Origin: Sambucus nigra
Lineage: Eukaryota; Streptophyta; Magnoliopsida; Dipsacales; Adoxaceae
Direction: 5' to 3'
Assembly (NCBI GenBank): GCA_949130495.1
Contig: OX422214.1
Location: forward strand, 254,266,187 to 254,330,186
DNA: 64,000 bases
Below are positions 23,342-38,900 of the stretch, piece by piece; position 1 is the first letter of the stretch, and every line of letters begins with the position of its first letter. A model generated the notes under the pieces. That model was given only the letters and a program-made list of their open reading frames with translations. It searched no databases and was not told the origin of the DNA. A program made the position numbers and the translations under genes.

Positions 23342-25539
23342 CGAAATCCGTTAGGTCCTCCATCCGTGGCATGTACCCCTTTATTCTGTCTCTTGACAGA
23401 AAAGTTACAATTTCTCCCGTAATTATGTTTAACAAAGAACGTTTCACTTATTGCACTATTGTTCAGTATAGGTTGGTGGTAATAGCATTTCATAAACCTC
23501 GAATACATACACTCGGAATTCTCAAAATTCCCTTCCCTAATAATAGGGGTATAACTATTAACTCCCACATCTATAAAGGATAAATATAACAATGCACTCT
23601 TCCTATCACTAAGTCCGGAGTGCCAAACATAATACTGCGTCGAATCTTTTCGCTCAACGGTAAGTCCCGATACATACCGAATCATACTGACAAAGTCTAT
23701 ACATACATTGGCATCGAATATCTGGAGCCCACTATCTCCTCCGAAGTCTCTTGGATAGATAATATAAGTGCAAGTCCAACCTTCTTACAGGTAAAGCCTC
23801 GCCAAAATAAACATAAAACATGTTGCACCAATGCAACTACTCCGATAGCCTTGTAAAAAATGCCCACTATTGTACTAACCATTTCTATAACGTTTTAACA
23901 AAGATAATATCATACTCGTGTATCGCATCACTACAACGAGTAACCTTAATAAAGTATGAAACACTGTTATTATACTCATTCATCCTCCGCGGATAGCACT
24001 AAAGAAAAATCCCGCTACACTAGGGAAAAATATTCATATAATGGTAACATTTATAATTATATGCATTAAGCTCGTCTCACATGCTAATCTAGCAATGAAT
24101 AAAATATGGTGACTCGCTCGTGTCACATAAACACGCCGCATCCTCTAAGGATACAACTTATACTTCCATCCTGGCAATCGTCTTGACTGCACAAATGGTT
24201 TTTGGACGTAACACGTCTGCCCAACCCAAAACAAAATTATTTTAATCGTTGCCTTACAAGGCACCGTATTCCTGTCCTTTTTCTCATTTTGGAACCTTTT
24301 ATCGTGAGAGATTTCACTCCTCACAAAATACCTCAACACATAATCCACTTACCACCTGTCCTACTAACCAGGTTAGGATTGTCCTTCTCTCGGACGTTAG
24401 TAAACTCGATTCCTGTTAGCCATCCCGGTTGTTCCCTTAGCTTTTTAGGTCATAGAGATCATGTTATTATCTATAATAGTACTTACTGAATTTACCATCA
24501 CTTGGTAAGAATTTAACTATCTGAAGCATTTAAATGGTTTTCCTGATGTGTATCCACACCCTTTTGTGGTGCTATACCATCACCGTTGTATTCAGTCTTA
24601 TTCTCGACTAAATTCTTCGATTCCTTTAACTTCCCCCACAAATAAGCATTATCATTAATATTGACAAAATATGACATTGTCAACCTCTGAATCGGTTGTC
24701 CATCAGAATTTCCTCCTCGAGTATTGTCAACTATTATTACAAGTTGGTCTCCCACTTGGAGTCGTTTCCTCCACTAGTATCTACCTCTTTCGATACAAAA
24801 TTCGCTAACGGTTAAGATTCATATTCACGAACGGACCCTTGACATGCCCTTTCTCGATGAGTTCAGAACCACATTTGATTCTCATCCTGAACAGTTGAGG
24901 AAGGAACATACGGTCAACACTGTACCTAAGGTTCTCCTATTGGCATAGCTATCCACTTCTAAAATTGGTGGTTGACTTCAACCATTATAATTTTGTCCCG
25001 AAAGCCAAGAAAATTTTCTCTAAATTTTCACTTTCAGTTTGCCACACTCCGTCCTATATTTAAGCCTTTGGATACTTTACCTCCTTTGGTAACCACATAC
25101 AATTTTCGCGTTTCTAAAATTTCCCACTGAGAGTCTCTACACGTTTTTATAATACGTTGGGTAAGTTTACCCTCTCACCTCATTTGACTATAACAACATT
25201 TGAAAATCATTGCTGCACCTTAGTCGCCTTTCTATCGTGGCTTCTCATGCCATAATGGAGGAGACCTCGACTACGGTCATCATCCTCGGATATATTTCAT
25301 AATCTTAACTGAGCCCTGCCTCCTGATGTACACTTGACGGTCCTCTTCTGACATCCGTCATCGTTCGGCACACGCACATATCCGAACGAAATTTGAATTC
25401 ACTAATGTATACACATTATAGCAGGAGAACGAAATCTCGTCACAGAAATCGACAATCCTAAACATAGGGCTCTATATGAAACAAAGCAACGCTGAAAGCA
25501 TAATAAGCCGTACAGATCCTAAGGACTCTAGAACATGAA

Positions 25540-25551
25540 GCTCTGATACCA
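25540..25551 (-). other. PBS of tandem unit 1
   Basis: The minus strand reads TGGTATCAGAGC, two bases after the LTR2 end. Confidence 0.9.
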
Positions 25552-25553
25552 CC

Positions 25554-28500
25554 TGTGACATCCCGCCTAATTAAATACCGGGCGATCACTCCTTTATTAA
25601 ATTAAATCAAGGTGAACAGTTGGTCCATTCTTAGCATCACTGTCGAAAAATAAATTTTTCCAATTTAACACCCTAATTAATTAAGCTAAGTGTTAAAACC
25701 ATTTTCATACATACTTTCCAAATTTTATTTTTAAAAAAAAATCATTTATTTTATTAACAACATTCAATAAGTAAGAATCACACCACATTAAATTCTGCAA
25801 CATAGTCCAATTAATTTAATATATTCGTCAATCAAATGTCAACATACGAAATCTAAAGTCACACATCCAAACTGAATAAATCCCATAGTAACAGTACTGG
25901 AAATAACTGAAATACAAATGTCCAATAACAATGAAATAATGGAAAGGGCTACACATGCCCATCTAAATGAAAATACTAAGAGTGGATCTGACTGAATGAA
26001 GTCGTCTAATCAAGAGACCTGCAACTCCCACTTAAGCTGCAGTGCGTTCCTTCCAAGAGATCCCAAGCAAGATGCCCCTGTGGCTGGGCACCTGTAATAC
26101 ATACATATATATACAAGAGAGAGAGAAAAAGAAACGGGTCAGAGCCCGATAATGTGTATGATTTAAAATTCGTTTAGCAAGTATTTAAATTGATACAGGC
26201 CAATGCAACAACATATTAGTACGACACCCTCTTGAAAAATTCTCACCTCTCTTCTAATGTGCACACCTATCGCACTGACCTTCGCAACGGTTTACCTTAT
26301 CATTTTACCACACTAACCTTCCCAATAATTTAGCTTATCATAAATTACTCGTAAGATTTCAAAACCGAACAATATCATTGTTTAAAAAGGATACTTCCAA
26401 TTAGTAGCACAAATCTCGTTTTAGCTTCATTAATTTATAAAGTTTCCCAGTGTCATATTATACTTTTCAAACAAGTATTTCCGATTTATAGTCCATAATT
26501 ATTTCTCACTTACCATATCACAGCAACAATTTAAATTTCCCAAATTTCAGATATATATATTAAGCACTCGTATAATATATACATTCTAATAGCACCAACA
26601 TACAAACTATGGTGCAGGTATACTCTGCTATCCAATCCCCGTATCGCTCACACTAAGGGATATACAAGTTTGGAATCACTCTCGAACTGTATCAACATAT
26701 ATACACAAACAAGATTGAGGCGAAGCATAGATTCCAAGTCTCTAAGAGGTCAGTACATACCCTCACGTCTCTTAGGACAGTCTGAACTATCTGTCCGATA
26801 GCCTGTACCAAGGATATCTATCCTCTAGGGTACAAGTTAATATCCCCCATAAAGGTCCCATCGAGATAAGACTGTCCCAGCGCAGTAACCTCAGGGATAG
26901 CAAGTAGCGCGGGTACGTTTTTCACACGTATATAATATATGCATACACAACCATATAAATATACCACTTAGTATTACATCAATATCGGTTTCTCTCCTCA
27001 CCCATAATTACGATATTTATCCTTAATTTTCACATTAAGTATTCTGATAAGGGTTCGTCACTAACCTTAACTCGAAGGGTTTCTCCAACTCATTTCGTGA
27101 CACTAGTGAACTCTATCCTCACAAGTATAAAATTCAGTAGGTGTCCTTATTATGTTCCAACGTAACTCTCTTACGCACCTTACCCTTTAACACATAAATT
27201 AATCTATATATAAGTAATTATCCCGAAATGTAATCCTTGGTCCACATTAAGTATCTCCAAAATTTATTCGTATAACCTTCTTGTCTCCACTATCTCCCAA
27301 AACATCATATTAAGGATGCCCAAGAATTATTTCATGATAAATTAAATTTAACTCATATAATAAGGGAAATAGGAGTCTGCCAGGAGGGGTCGATCGATAG
27401 AGGTTTGGGGCTCGATCGATCGATCCTTCGATGGATCGAAGCTCTAGGCTCGATCGATCGATCAAGCAGGTATTTCGATTTCTGCAGAATTGCAGTTACG
27501 GGTTCTACCATTTTTCTTCATCCAAATCCATATTTTCCAATCCCAAACGTCCCAAAAATTCTACTTCTAACATTGTATCAATATACCAGACATTTCCAAC
27601 GTAAGGCATGTGTATTTTTATCATTTAAACATGGATTTTCAACCCAAAATTCTATCTAATTATCAAGAACCCTAGAATTTTCTTAAACAGGTTTCTAACA
27701 AAATTTCTCCAGAATTTCCTTCTTATAATCATCAAAATTTCATGGTTAAATTCCTCTACATGGCAAGGGTTTCCAGAATCATCATATAAACCAATACTAC
27801 ATGGATTTTCCTATCACAAATTGGGTTTTCTTCCATATATTTCATCCCTAATCATTCCTAAACTAATATGGAAATTGCTCCAAAGAAATAAGCAAGATAA
27901 ACACTTGCCTGGGATTTTCAAAAGTCAGGATTGCGGCTGATTTTGGTGTGGTTGCGTTCCCCGTCTCGCGATCTACGCGTTGGTGGTGGCGGCGGTGCAA
28001 ACCGTTGAGTTTTGAGCCTTGGAATTGCTTGAGAGCTCTCTCCTCTCTTCTCCAATGGCCGTTCTAGGTTTTGGGTATTCTAACCCTAGGTGACAACCTC
28101 AATATCAGATATAGACCCTCTAATTTTCGTGGGTTTAATTACCCAAAAATGTGAAATGACCAAAATGCCCTCCCGGGTTACTAATTCGGCCTACAAACGC
28201 CCGGAGACCCGAACTACACCCCCGGGTACACTTTTCTGACTATCTCGATCCTTCCGGACGCGTTGGCGCACTCAAAACAACCATACGAACCACTTATAAA
28301 ATATTTATTTTTATTTATCAATATTTAGTCCTGACGCGACACGGGCGCGTCCCGACTCAAATTTCCAAAATTGTCATTTTATTCACTCGTGACATTCAAT
28401 ATAACCAATATTACATATTACTTTGCTCATTAGTAATATGCAACAAATTTCCCATAATTACTAACTCTCGTCATGTTAATAATTATAACATAATTAATTT

Positions 28501-28582
28501 CCGGATTTTTATTTAATAATTAACTCACATTAAATTTAATAAATCCCCAAATTAATATAGCATAAAAATACGGGGTATTACA
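25554..28582 (-). mobile_element. Tandem array LTR2 (inner)
   Basis: 3,029 bp. Shares with LTR3 the edge variant CATCCCGCC, CAGTGCGTTCC, GCAGGTATACT and AATCTATATATAAG. Palindrome array at 27388-27467 with some units mutated (CGATCGATAG). Confidence 0.9.
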
Positions 28583-31500
28583 TAATTCCCCCCTAATAAT
28601 GGAATTTCGTCCCAAAATTCGGAAAACAAGGCATACCTGGTAAGAACAAATCTGGATATCCTTGTCAGTACGTAAATTATTTACATAGTACGGCGCTCAA
28701 TCACTATAGATTTTTCCTCACAACAACATTGTTTTACATTCTTATTGGAGACACTTCACATTGTGCTCCCACCCGACAACATTCGCATAGGTCATGCCTA
28801 TACGTTATAATTTCCTTATCTCACTATCATTAGGAGGCCGCGCCTCACTACATGACAAACTACTCGTATTTATTCATACACAAAAATCCAATTCTGAGAA
28901 GATCATACGAACATTCGACCACTCCTGACTGCCAAAAACAGTCGTGGAATTCCACCATAGATATCGGATATTTTCTCGACCGATCAAAAATTCTGGCTAT
29001 CTATTGTCCTCTAAACATACGGAAGGAGAATAGTCGAGGTTCTTCCATAACAAAACCTTAATAAGTATCTCGTACGCGACAAACAGGTACGAGTGCTTCT
29101 ACAGAGCATGCTTGAAATCATCGTACCAAGATTCCAAAATTTCCTTCATGTGTCTTCACTAATCTTTAATCACCATGCGCTTATTCCCTGGCTAAGGGAG
29201 ATACATCCTACTCGAAATGAAATCTTATCTCTGATGGTTCCTGAAATCCCATTTCAAAGGTGGGATTCACCAATCTCATCCTGATTCAGAAATTTATACT
29301 GCGCCAGACCATGCACTGGCGCGATCCTTCCTTTCAAAGGAAGTCTGGGGCATACTAGTTAATATTATGAGCCAGCCCAAAGGAATATCAATCACTTCCT
29401 TCTTGGCGACTTAATTCCCGTGTTCGGGATAAACCCATAATCTTGTTTTGAGGGTGGTAACCCATCCAAGAACTTTACCGACTTTACCATCCTCTCCCAA
29501 TTTCAGGAATTTTTTATAAACACAAAATTCTTTGGTTGATTCTCCTCTTTCAACCAAACCTTACCTATGGGCAGTGCATGTAGAGACTACTCACTACGTC
29601 TCGCTAAACATCGATTCTTCCCTTGAAATGTCTCACATTAAGTGGCACGTAATACTCCCCTTCCTTTCTTGGAGTATGCCGAAAGTTCCGACCCGTGCTC
29701 TTCTCTCCACGAAGCGCACTTCTGGATCTCTTATACTATACTAACATCATTACTCTTTTTATGCGCAAGTCGCTCTCACACTTGACTAATAACAACTCCA
29801 CTCCGGGTGTGCTTCGTAACATTTAAATTCTACTCTATTCAAGGAATACCAATTCTTGAATGGCTTCCCACAGCCTTCCAATCAAGTTAGGGCGTGCTAT
29901 TCTAATTGCACACGTATGTATGGATTATCGCCCCTCATGTGACGTTTAATCCACTCTATCACTTCCACTTAGTTATACTAGTCCCACAAACATATAGTTC
30001 ACACGTCTATTACCACGTCCCTTCGACTCGGACTATTTTAACTGTCGTTAACCAAGATGCCCACATTTTTGCAATACTCCGACCGCCCTGGGAAAGCGAA
30101 CGACTTGCTACTCATCTGTAGGACTAACTAAATTCAATGTAATAGAAGGAATAGGGCATTCAAATTCCATGACAATAAAAGAGGAATAATAATTCTCAAC
30201 CTTCCTCAGATAAGTACAACAATTTTTTTCCAAATAGGTACAACAACCAAAATAAATCACTAATGCCCTATTCATCAAAATAATTACAGGTTATTTCTTT
30301 TGTATAATATAAAGTTCTTTCCAGATAATCCATGCTAAAAATCATTCTAACTCTTTATTCACTTTGTGTTCTGTATGCGGTTATGACATTTGGGTACTCT
30401 CAATCACCCTAGAAATCAAAATTCTTAAATTCTCCTTATCATCGTTCCACCCCTCAAGTCGTGGGGATAACTTTCAATGCTTTCCTACCACAAAATCCGG
30501 CTCCAATGACCTTAAAACAAAATTCAACTTCCAACTTACATACATAATTACTTGATCTTATTTCGACCAGGGTACCGAACTCATGGAATAGTGACTAAAC
30601 GTCTCCCTATCTCCAACCTTACGCTATTCATGCGTGGGATGGCTCGCAAAGCGAAATCCAAACAAGGAACCCCCCGATACACTACTACCTAGCATTGTCG
30701 GTTATCGAAATCCGTTAGGTCCTCCATCCGTGGCATGTACCCCTTTATTCTGTCTCTTGACAGAAAAGTTACAATTTCTCCCGTAATTATGTTTAACAAA
30801 GAACGTTTCACTTATTGCACTATTGTTCAGTATAGGTTGGTGGTAATAGCATTTCATAAACCTCGAATACATACACTCGGAATTCTCAAAATTCCCTTCC
30901 CTAATAATAGGGGTATAACTATTAACTCCCACATCTATAAAGGATAAATATAACAATGCACTCTTCCTATCACTAAGTCCGGAGTGCCAAACATAATACT
31001 GCGTCGAATCTTTTCGCTCAACGGTAAGTCCCGATACATACCGAATCATACTGACAAAGTCTATACATACATTGGCATCGAATATCTGGAGCCCACTATC
31101 TCCTCCGAAGTCTCTTGGATAGATAATATAAGTGCAAGTCCAACCTTCTTACAGGTAAAGCCTCGCCAAAATAAACATAAAACATGTTGCACCAATGCAA
31201 CTACTCCGATAGCCTTGTAAAAAATGCCCACTATTGTACTAACCATTTCTATAACGTTTTAACAAAGATAATATCATACTCGTGTATCGCATCACTACAA
31301 CGAGTAACCTTAATAAAGTATGAAACACTGTTATTATACTCATTCATCCTCCGCGGATAGCACTAAAGAAAAATCCCGCTACACTAGGGAAAAATATTCA
31401 TATAATGGTAACATTTATAATTATATGCATTAAGCTCGTCTCACATGCTAATCTAGCAATGAATAAAATATGGTGACTCGCTCGTGTCACATAAACACGC

Positions 31501-32917
31501 CGCATCCTCTAAGGATACAACTTATACTTCCATCCTGGCAATCGTCTTGACTGCACAAATGGTTTTTGGACGTAACACGTCTGCCCAACCCAAAACAAAA
31601 TTATTTTAATCGTTGCCTTACAAGGCACCGTATTCCTGTCCTTTTTCTCATTTTGGAACCTTTTATCGTGAGAGATTTCACTCCTCACAAAATACCTCAA
31701 CACATAATCCACTTACCACCTGTCCTACTAACCAGGTTAGGATTGTCCTTCTCTCGGACGTTAGTAAACTCGATTCCTGTTAGCCATCCCGGTTGTTCCC
31801 TTAGCTTTTTAGGTCATAGAGATCATGTTATTATCTATAATAGTACTTACTGAATTTACCATCACTTGGTAAGAATTTAACTATCTGAAGCATTTAAATG
31901 GTTTTCCTGATGTGTATCCACACCCTTTTGTGGTGCTATACCATCACCGTTGTATTCAGTCTTATTCTCGACTAAATTCTTCGATTCCTTTAACTTCCCC
32001 CACAAATAAGCATTATCATTAATATTGACAAAATATGACATTGTCAACCTCTGAATCGGTTGTCCATCAGAATTTCCTCCTCGAGTATTGTCAACTATTA
32101 TTACAAGTTGGTCTCCCACTTGGAGTCGTTTCCTCCACTAGTATCTACCTCTTTCGATACAAAATTCGCTAACGGTTAAGATTCATATTCACGAACGGAC
32201 CCTTGACATGCCCTTTCTCGATGAGTTCAGAACCACATTTGATTCTCATCCTGAACAGTTGAGGAAGGAACATACGGTCAACACTGTACCTAAGGTTCTC
32301 CTATTGGCATAGCTATCCACTTCTAAAATTGGTGGTTGACTTCAACCATTATAATTTTGTCCCGAAAGCCAAGAAAATTTTCTCTAAATTTTCACTTTCA
32401 GTTTGCCACACTCCGTCCTATATTTAAGCCTTTGGATACTTTACCTCCTTTGGTAACCACATACAATTTTCGCGTTTCTAAAATTTCCCACTGAGAGTCT
32501 CTACACGTTTTTATAATACGTTGGGTAAGTTTACCCTCGCACCTCATTTGACTATAACAACATTTGAAAATCATTGCTGCACCTTAGTCGCCTTTCTATC
32601 GTGGCTTCTCATGCCATAATGGAGGAGACCTCGACTACGGTCATCATCCTCGGATATATTTCATAATCTTAACTGAGCCCTGCCTCCTGATGTACGCTTG
32701 ACGGTCCTCTTCTGACATCCGTCATCGTTCGGCACACGCACATATCCGAACGAAATTTGAATTCACTAATGTATACACATTATAGCAGGAGAACGAAATC
32801 TCGTCACAGAAATCGACAATCCTAAACATAGGGCTCTATATCAAACAAAGCAACGCTGAAAGCATAATAAGCCGTACAGATCCTAAGGACTCTAGAACAT
32901 GAAGCTCTGATACCACC
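28583..32917 (-). mobile_element. Tandem array internal region 2
   Basis: Nearly identical to int1; for example the 115-codon minus ORF is the same at 30702-31049. PBS 32904-32915. Cassette at 30609-30705 with loop TCGC-TTT-GCGA. Confidence 0.85.
30609..30705 (-). repeat. Structured cassette, copy 14
   Basis: Same as copy 13 but with loop TCGC-TTT-GCGA, so the hairpin changed between two otherwise nearly identical units. Confidence 0.7.
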
Positions 32918-35900
32918 TGTGACATCCCGCCTAATTAAATACCGGGCGATCACTCCTTTATTAAATTAAAATAAGGTGAACAGTTGGTCCATTCTTAGCA
33001 TCACTGTCGAAAAATAAATTTTTCCAATTTAACACCCTAATTAATTAAGCTAAGTGTTAAAACCATTTTCATACATACTTTCCAAATTTTATTTTTTAAA
33101 AAAAATCATTTATTTTATTAACAACATTCAATAAGTAAGAATCACACCTCATTAAATTCTGCAACATAGTCCAATTAATTTAATATATTCGTCAATCGAA
33201 TGTCAACATACGAAATCTAAAGTCACACATCCAAACTGAATAAATCCCATAGTAACAGTACTGGAAATAACTGAAATACAAATGTCCAATAACAATGAAA
33301 TAATGGAAAGGGCTACACATGCCCATCTAAATGAAAATACTAAGAGTGGATCTGACTGAACGAAGTCGTCTAATCAAGAGACCTGCAACTCCCACTTAAG
33401 CTGCAGTGCGTTCCTTCCAAGAGATCCCAAGCAAGATGCCCCTGTGGCTGGGCACCTGTAATTCATACATATATATACAAGAGAGAGAGAAAAAGAAACG
33501 GGTCAGAGCCCGATAATGTGTATGATTTAAAATTCGTTTAGCAAATATTTAAATTGATACAGGCCAATGCAACAACATATTAGTACGACACCCTCTTGAG
33601 AAATTCTCACCTCTCTTCTAATGTGCACACCTATCGCACTGACCTTCGCAATGGTTTACCTTATCATTTTACCACACTAACCTTCCCAATAATTTAGCTT
33701 ATCATAAATTACTCGTAAGATTTCAAAACCGAACAATATCATTGTTTAAAAAGGATACTTCCAATTAGTAGCACAAATCTCGTTTTAGCTTCATTAATTT
33801 ATAAAGTTTCCCAGTGTCATATTATACTTTTCAAACAAGTATTTCCGATTTATAGTCCATAATTATTTCTCACTTACCATATCACAGCAACAATTTAAAT
33901 TTCCCAAATTTCAGATATATATATTAAGCACTCGTATAATATATACATTCTAATAGCACCAACATACAAACTATGGTGCAGGTATACTCTGCTATCCAAT
34001 CCCCGTATCGCTCACACTAAGGGATATACATGTTTGGAATCACTCTCGAACTGTATCAACATATATACACAAACAAGATTGAGGCGAAGCATATATTCCA
34101 AGTCTCTAAGAGGTCAGTACATACCCTCACGTCTCTTAGGAAAGTCTGAACTATCTGTCCGATAGCCTGTACCAAGGATATCTATCCTCTAGGGTACAAG
34201 TTAATATCCCCCATAAAGGTCCCATCGAGATAAGACTGTCCCAGCGCAGTAACCTCAGGGATAGCAAGTAGCGCGGGTACGTTTTTCACACGTATATAAT
34301 ATATGCATACACAACCATATAAATATACCACTTAGTATTACATCAATATCGGTTTCTCTCCTCACCCATAATTACGATATTTATCCTTAATTTTCACATT
34401 AAGTATTCTTATAAGGGTTCGTCACTAACCTTAACTCGAAGGGGTTCTCCAACTCATTTCGTGACACTTGTGAACTCTATCCTCACAAGTATAAAATTCA
34501 GTAGGTGTCCTTATTATGTTCCAACGTAACTCTCTTACGCACCTTACCCTTTAACACATAAATTAATCTATATATAAGTAATTATCCCGAAATGTAATCC
34601 TTGGTCCACATTAAGTATCTCCAAAATTTATTCGTATAACCTTCTTGTCTCCACTATCTCCCAAAACATTATATTAAGGATGCCCAAGAATTATTTCATG
34701 ATAAATTAAATTTAACTCATTTAATAAGGGAAATAGGAGTCTGCCAGGAGGGGTCGATCGATCGAGGTTTGGGGCTCGATCGATCGAGCCTTCGATGGAT
34801 CGAAGCTCTAGGCTCGATCGATCGATCAAGCAGGTATTTCGATTTCTGCAGAATTGCAGTTACGGGTTCTACCATTTTTCTTCATCCAAATCCATATTTT
34901 CCAATCCCAAACGTCCCAAAAATTCTACTTCTAACATTGTATCAATATACCAGACATTTCCAACGTAAGGCAGGTGTATTTTTATCATTTAAACATGGAT
35001 TTTCAACCCAAAATTCTATCTAATTATCAAGAACCCTAGAATTTTCTTAAACAGGTTTCTAACAAAATTTCTATAGAATTTCCTTCTTATAATCATCAAA
35101 ATTTCATGGTTAAATTCCTCTACATGGCAAGGGTTTCCAGAATCATCATATAAACCAATACTACATGGATTTTCCTATCACAAATTGGGTTTTCTTCCAT
35201 ATATTTCATCCCTAATCATTCCTAAACTAATATGGAAATTGCTCCAACGAAATAAGCAAGATAAACACTTGCCTGGGATTTTCAAAAGTCTGGATTGCGG
35301 CTGATTTTGGTGTGGTTGCGTTCCCCGTCTCGCGATCTACGCGTTGGTGGTGGCGGCGGTGCAAACCGTTGAGTTTTGAGCCTTGGAATTGCTTGAGAGC
35401 TCTCTCCTCTCTTCTCCAATGGCCGTTCTAGGTTTTGGGTATTCTAACCCTAGGTGACAACCTCAATATCAGATATAGCGCCTCTAATTTTCGTGGGTTT
35501 AATTACCCAAAAATGTGAAATGACCAAAATGCCCTCCCGGGTTACTAATTAGGCCTAAAAACGCCCCGAGACCCAAACTACACCCCCGGGTACACTTTTC
35601 TGACTATCTCGACCCTTCCGGACGGGTTGGCGCACTCAAAATGACCATACGAACAACTTATAAAATATTTATTTTTATTTATCAATATTTAGTCCTGACG
35701 CGACACGAGCGCGTCCCGACTCAAATTTCCAAAATTGTCATTTTATTCACTCGTGACATTCAATATAACCAATATTACATATTACTTTGCTCATTAGTAA
35801 TATTCAACAAATTTCCCATAATTACTAACTCTCGTCACGTTAATAATTATAACATAATTAATTTCCGGATTTTTATTTAATAATTAACTCACATTAAATT

Positions 35901-35946
35901 TAATAAATCCCCAAATTAATATAGCATAAAAATACGGGGTATTACA
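32918..35946 (-). mobile_element. Tandem array LTR3 (inner)
   Basis: 3,029 bp, closest to LTR2. Palindrome array at 34752-34830. Confidence 0.9.
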
Positions 35947-38900
35947 TACTTCCCCCCTAATAACGGAATTTCGTCCCAAAATTTGGAAAACAAGGCATAC
36001 CTGGTAAGAACAAATCTGGATATCCTTGTCAGTACGCAAATTATCTACATAGTACGGCGCTCAATCACTATAGCTTTTTCCTCACAACAACATTGTTTTA
36101 CATTCTTATTGGAGACACTTCACATTGTGCTCCCACCCGACAACATTCGCATAGGTCATGCCTATACGTTATAATTTCCTTATCTCACTATCATTAGGAG
36201 GCCGCGCCTCACTACATGACAAACTACTCGTATTTATTCATACACAAAAATCCCATTCTGAGAAGATCATACGAACATTCGACCACTCCTGACTGCCTAA
36301 AACAGTCGTGGAATTCCACCATAGATATCGGATATTTTCTCGACCGATCAAAAATTCTGGCTATTTATTGTCCTTTAAACATACGGAAGGAGAATAGTCG
36401 AGGTTCTTCCATAACAAAACCTTAATAAGTATCTCGTACGCGACAAACAGGTACGAGTGCTTCTACAGAGCATGCTTGAAATCATCGTACGAAGATTCCA
36501 AAATTTCCTTCACGTGTCTCCACTAATCTTCAATCACCATGCGCTTATTCCCTGGCTAAGGGTGATACATCCTACTCGAAACGAAATCTTATCTCCGATG
36601 GTTCCTGAAATCCCATTTCAAAGGTGGGATTCACCAATCTCATCCTGATTCAGAAATTTATACTGTGCCAGACCATGCACTAGCGCGATCCTTCCTTTCA
36701 AAGGAAGTCTGGGGCATACTAGTTAATATTGTGAGCCAGCCCAAAGGAATATCAATCACTTACTTCTTGGTGACTTAATTCACATGTTCGGGATAAACCC
36801 TTGATCTTGTTTTGAGGGTGGTAACCCATCCAAGAACTTTACCGACTTTACCATCCTCTCCCAATTTCAGGAATTTTCGATAAACACAAAATTCTTTGGT
36901 TGATTCTCCTCTTTCAACCAAACCTTACCTATGGGCAGTGCATGTAGAGACTACTCACTACGTCTCGCTAAACATCGATTCTTCCCTTGAAATGTCTCAC
37001 ATTAAGTGGCACGTAATACTCCCTTTCCTTTCTTGGAGTATGCCGAAAGTTCCGACCCGTGCTCTTCTCTCCACGAAGCGCACTTCTGGATCTCTTATAC
37101 TATACTAACATCATTACTCTTTGTATGCGCAAGTCGCTCTCACACTTGACTAATAACAACTCCGCTCCGGGTGTGATTCATAACAATTAAATTCTACTCT
37201 ATTCAAGGAATACCAATTCTTGAATGGCTTCCCGCAGCCTTCCAATCAAGTTAGGGCGTGCTATTCTAATTGCACACTTATGTATGGATTATCGCCCCTC
37301 ATGTGACGTTTAATACACTCTATCACTTCCACTTAGTTATACTAGTCCCACAAACATATAGTTCACACGTCTATTACCACGTCCCTTCGACTCGGACTAT
37401 TTTAACTGTCGTTAACCAAGATGCCCACATTTTTGCAATACTCCGACTGCCCTGGGAAAGCGAACGACTTGCTACTCATCTGTAGGACTAACTAAATTCA
37501 ATGTAATAGAAGGAATAGGGCATTCAAATTCCATGACAATAAAAGAGGAATAATAATTCTCAACCTTCCTCAGATAAGTACAACAATTTTTTTCCAAATA
37601 GGTACAACAACCAAAATAAATCACTAACGCCCTATTCATCAAAATAATTACAGGTTATTTCTTTTGTATAATATAAAGTTCTTTCCAGATAATCCATGCT
37701 AAAAATCATTCTAACTCTTTATTCACCTTGTGTTATGTATGCGGTTATGACATTTGGATACTCTCAATCACCCTAGAAATCAAAATTCTTAAATTCTCCT
37801 TATCATCGTTCCACCCCTCAACTCGTGGGGATAACTTTCAATGCTTTCCTACCACAAAATCTGTCTCCAATGACCTTAAAACAAAATTCAACTTCCAACT
37901 TACTTACATAATTACTTGATCCTATTTCGACCAGGGTACCGAACTCATGGAATAGTGACCAAACGTCTCCCTATCTCCAACCTTACGCTAAGTTTCATGC
38001 GTGGGATGTCTCGCAAAGCGAAATCCAAACAAGGAACCCCCCCCGGTACACTACTACCTAGCATTGTCGGTTATCGAAATCCGTTAGGTCCTCCATCCGT
38101 GACATGTACCCCTTTATTCTGTCTCTTGATAGAAAAGTTACAATTTCTCCCGTAATTATGCTTAACAAAGAACGTTTCACTTATTGCACTATTGTTCAGT
38201 ATAGGTTGGTGGTAATAGCATTTCATAAACCTCGAATACATACACTCGGAATTCTCGAAATTCCCTTCCCTAATAATAGGGGTATAACTATTAACTCCCA
38301 CATCTATAAAGGATAAATATAACAATGCACTCTTCCTATCACTAAGTCTGGAGTGCCAAACATAATACTGTGTCGAATCTTTTCGCTCAACGGTAAGTCC
38401 CGATACATACCGAATCATACTGACAAAGTCTATACATACATTGGCATCGAATATCTCGAGCCCACTATCTCCTCCGAAGTCTCTTGGATAGATAATATAA
38501 GTGCAGGTCCAACCTTCTTACAGGTAAAGCCTCTCCAAAATAAACATAAAACATGTTGCACCAATGCAACTACTCCGATAGCCTTGTAATAACTGCCCAC
38601 TATTGTACTAACCATTTCTATAACGTTTTAACAAAGATAATATCATACTCGTGTATCGCATCACTACAACGAGTAACCTCAATAAAGTATAAAACACTGT
38701 TGTTATACTCATTCATCCTCCGCGGATAGCACTAAAGAAAAATCCCGCTACACTAGGGAAAAATATTCACATAATGGTAACATTTATAATTATATGCATT
38801 AAGCTCGTCTCACATGCTAATCTAGCAATGAATAAAATATGGTGGCTCGCTCGTGTCAGACAAACACGCCGCATCCTCTAAGGATACAACTTATACTTAC

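Larger units (their letters stand above)
21219..25553 (-). mobile_element. Tandem array internal region 1
   Basis: Between PPT (21221-21233, minus) and PBS (25540-25551, minus). A PPT-proximal imperfect hairpin lies at 21237-21257. No intact frame; the longest minus ORF (23338-23685, 115 codons) shows no domain I recognise. One cassette lies at 23245-23341. int1 and int2 are nearly identical, including that ORF. Confidence 0.85.

Noticed and set aside
23338..38418. Conserved 115-codon minus ORF in the three internal regions
   Set aside because: Conservation is explained by recent tandem duplication; changes in unit 3 do not favour silent sites and no domain is recognisable.
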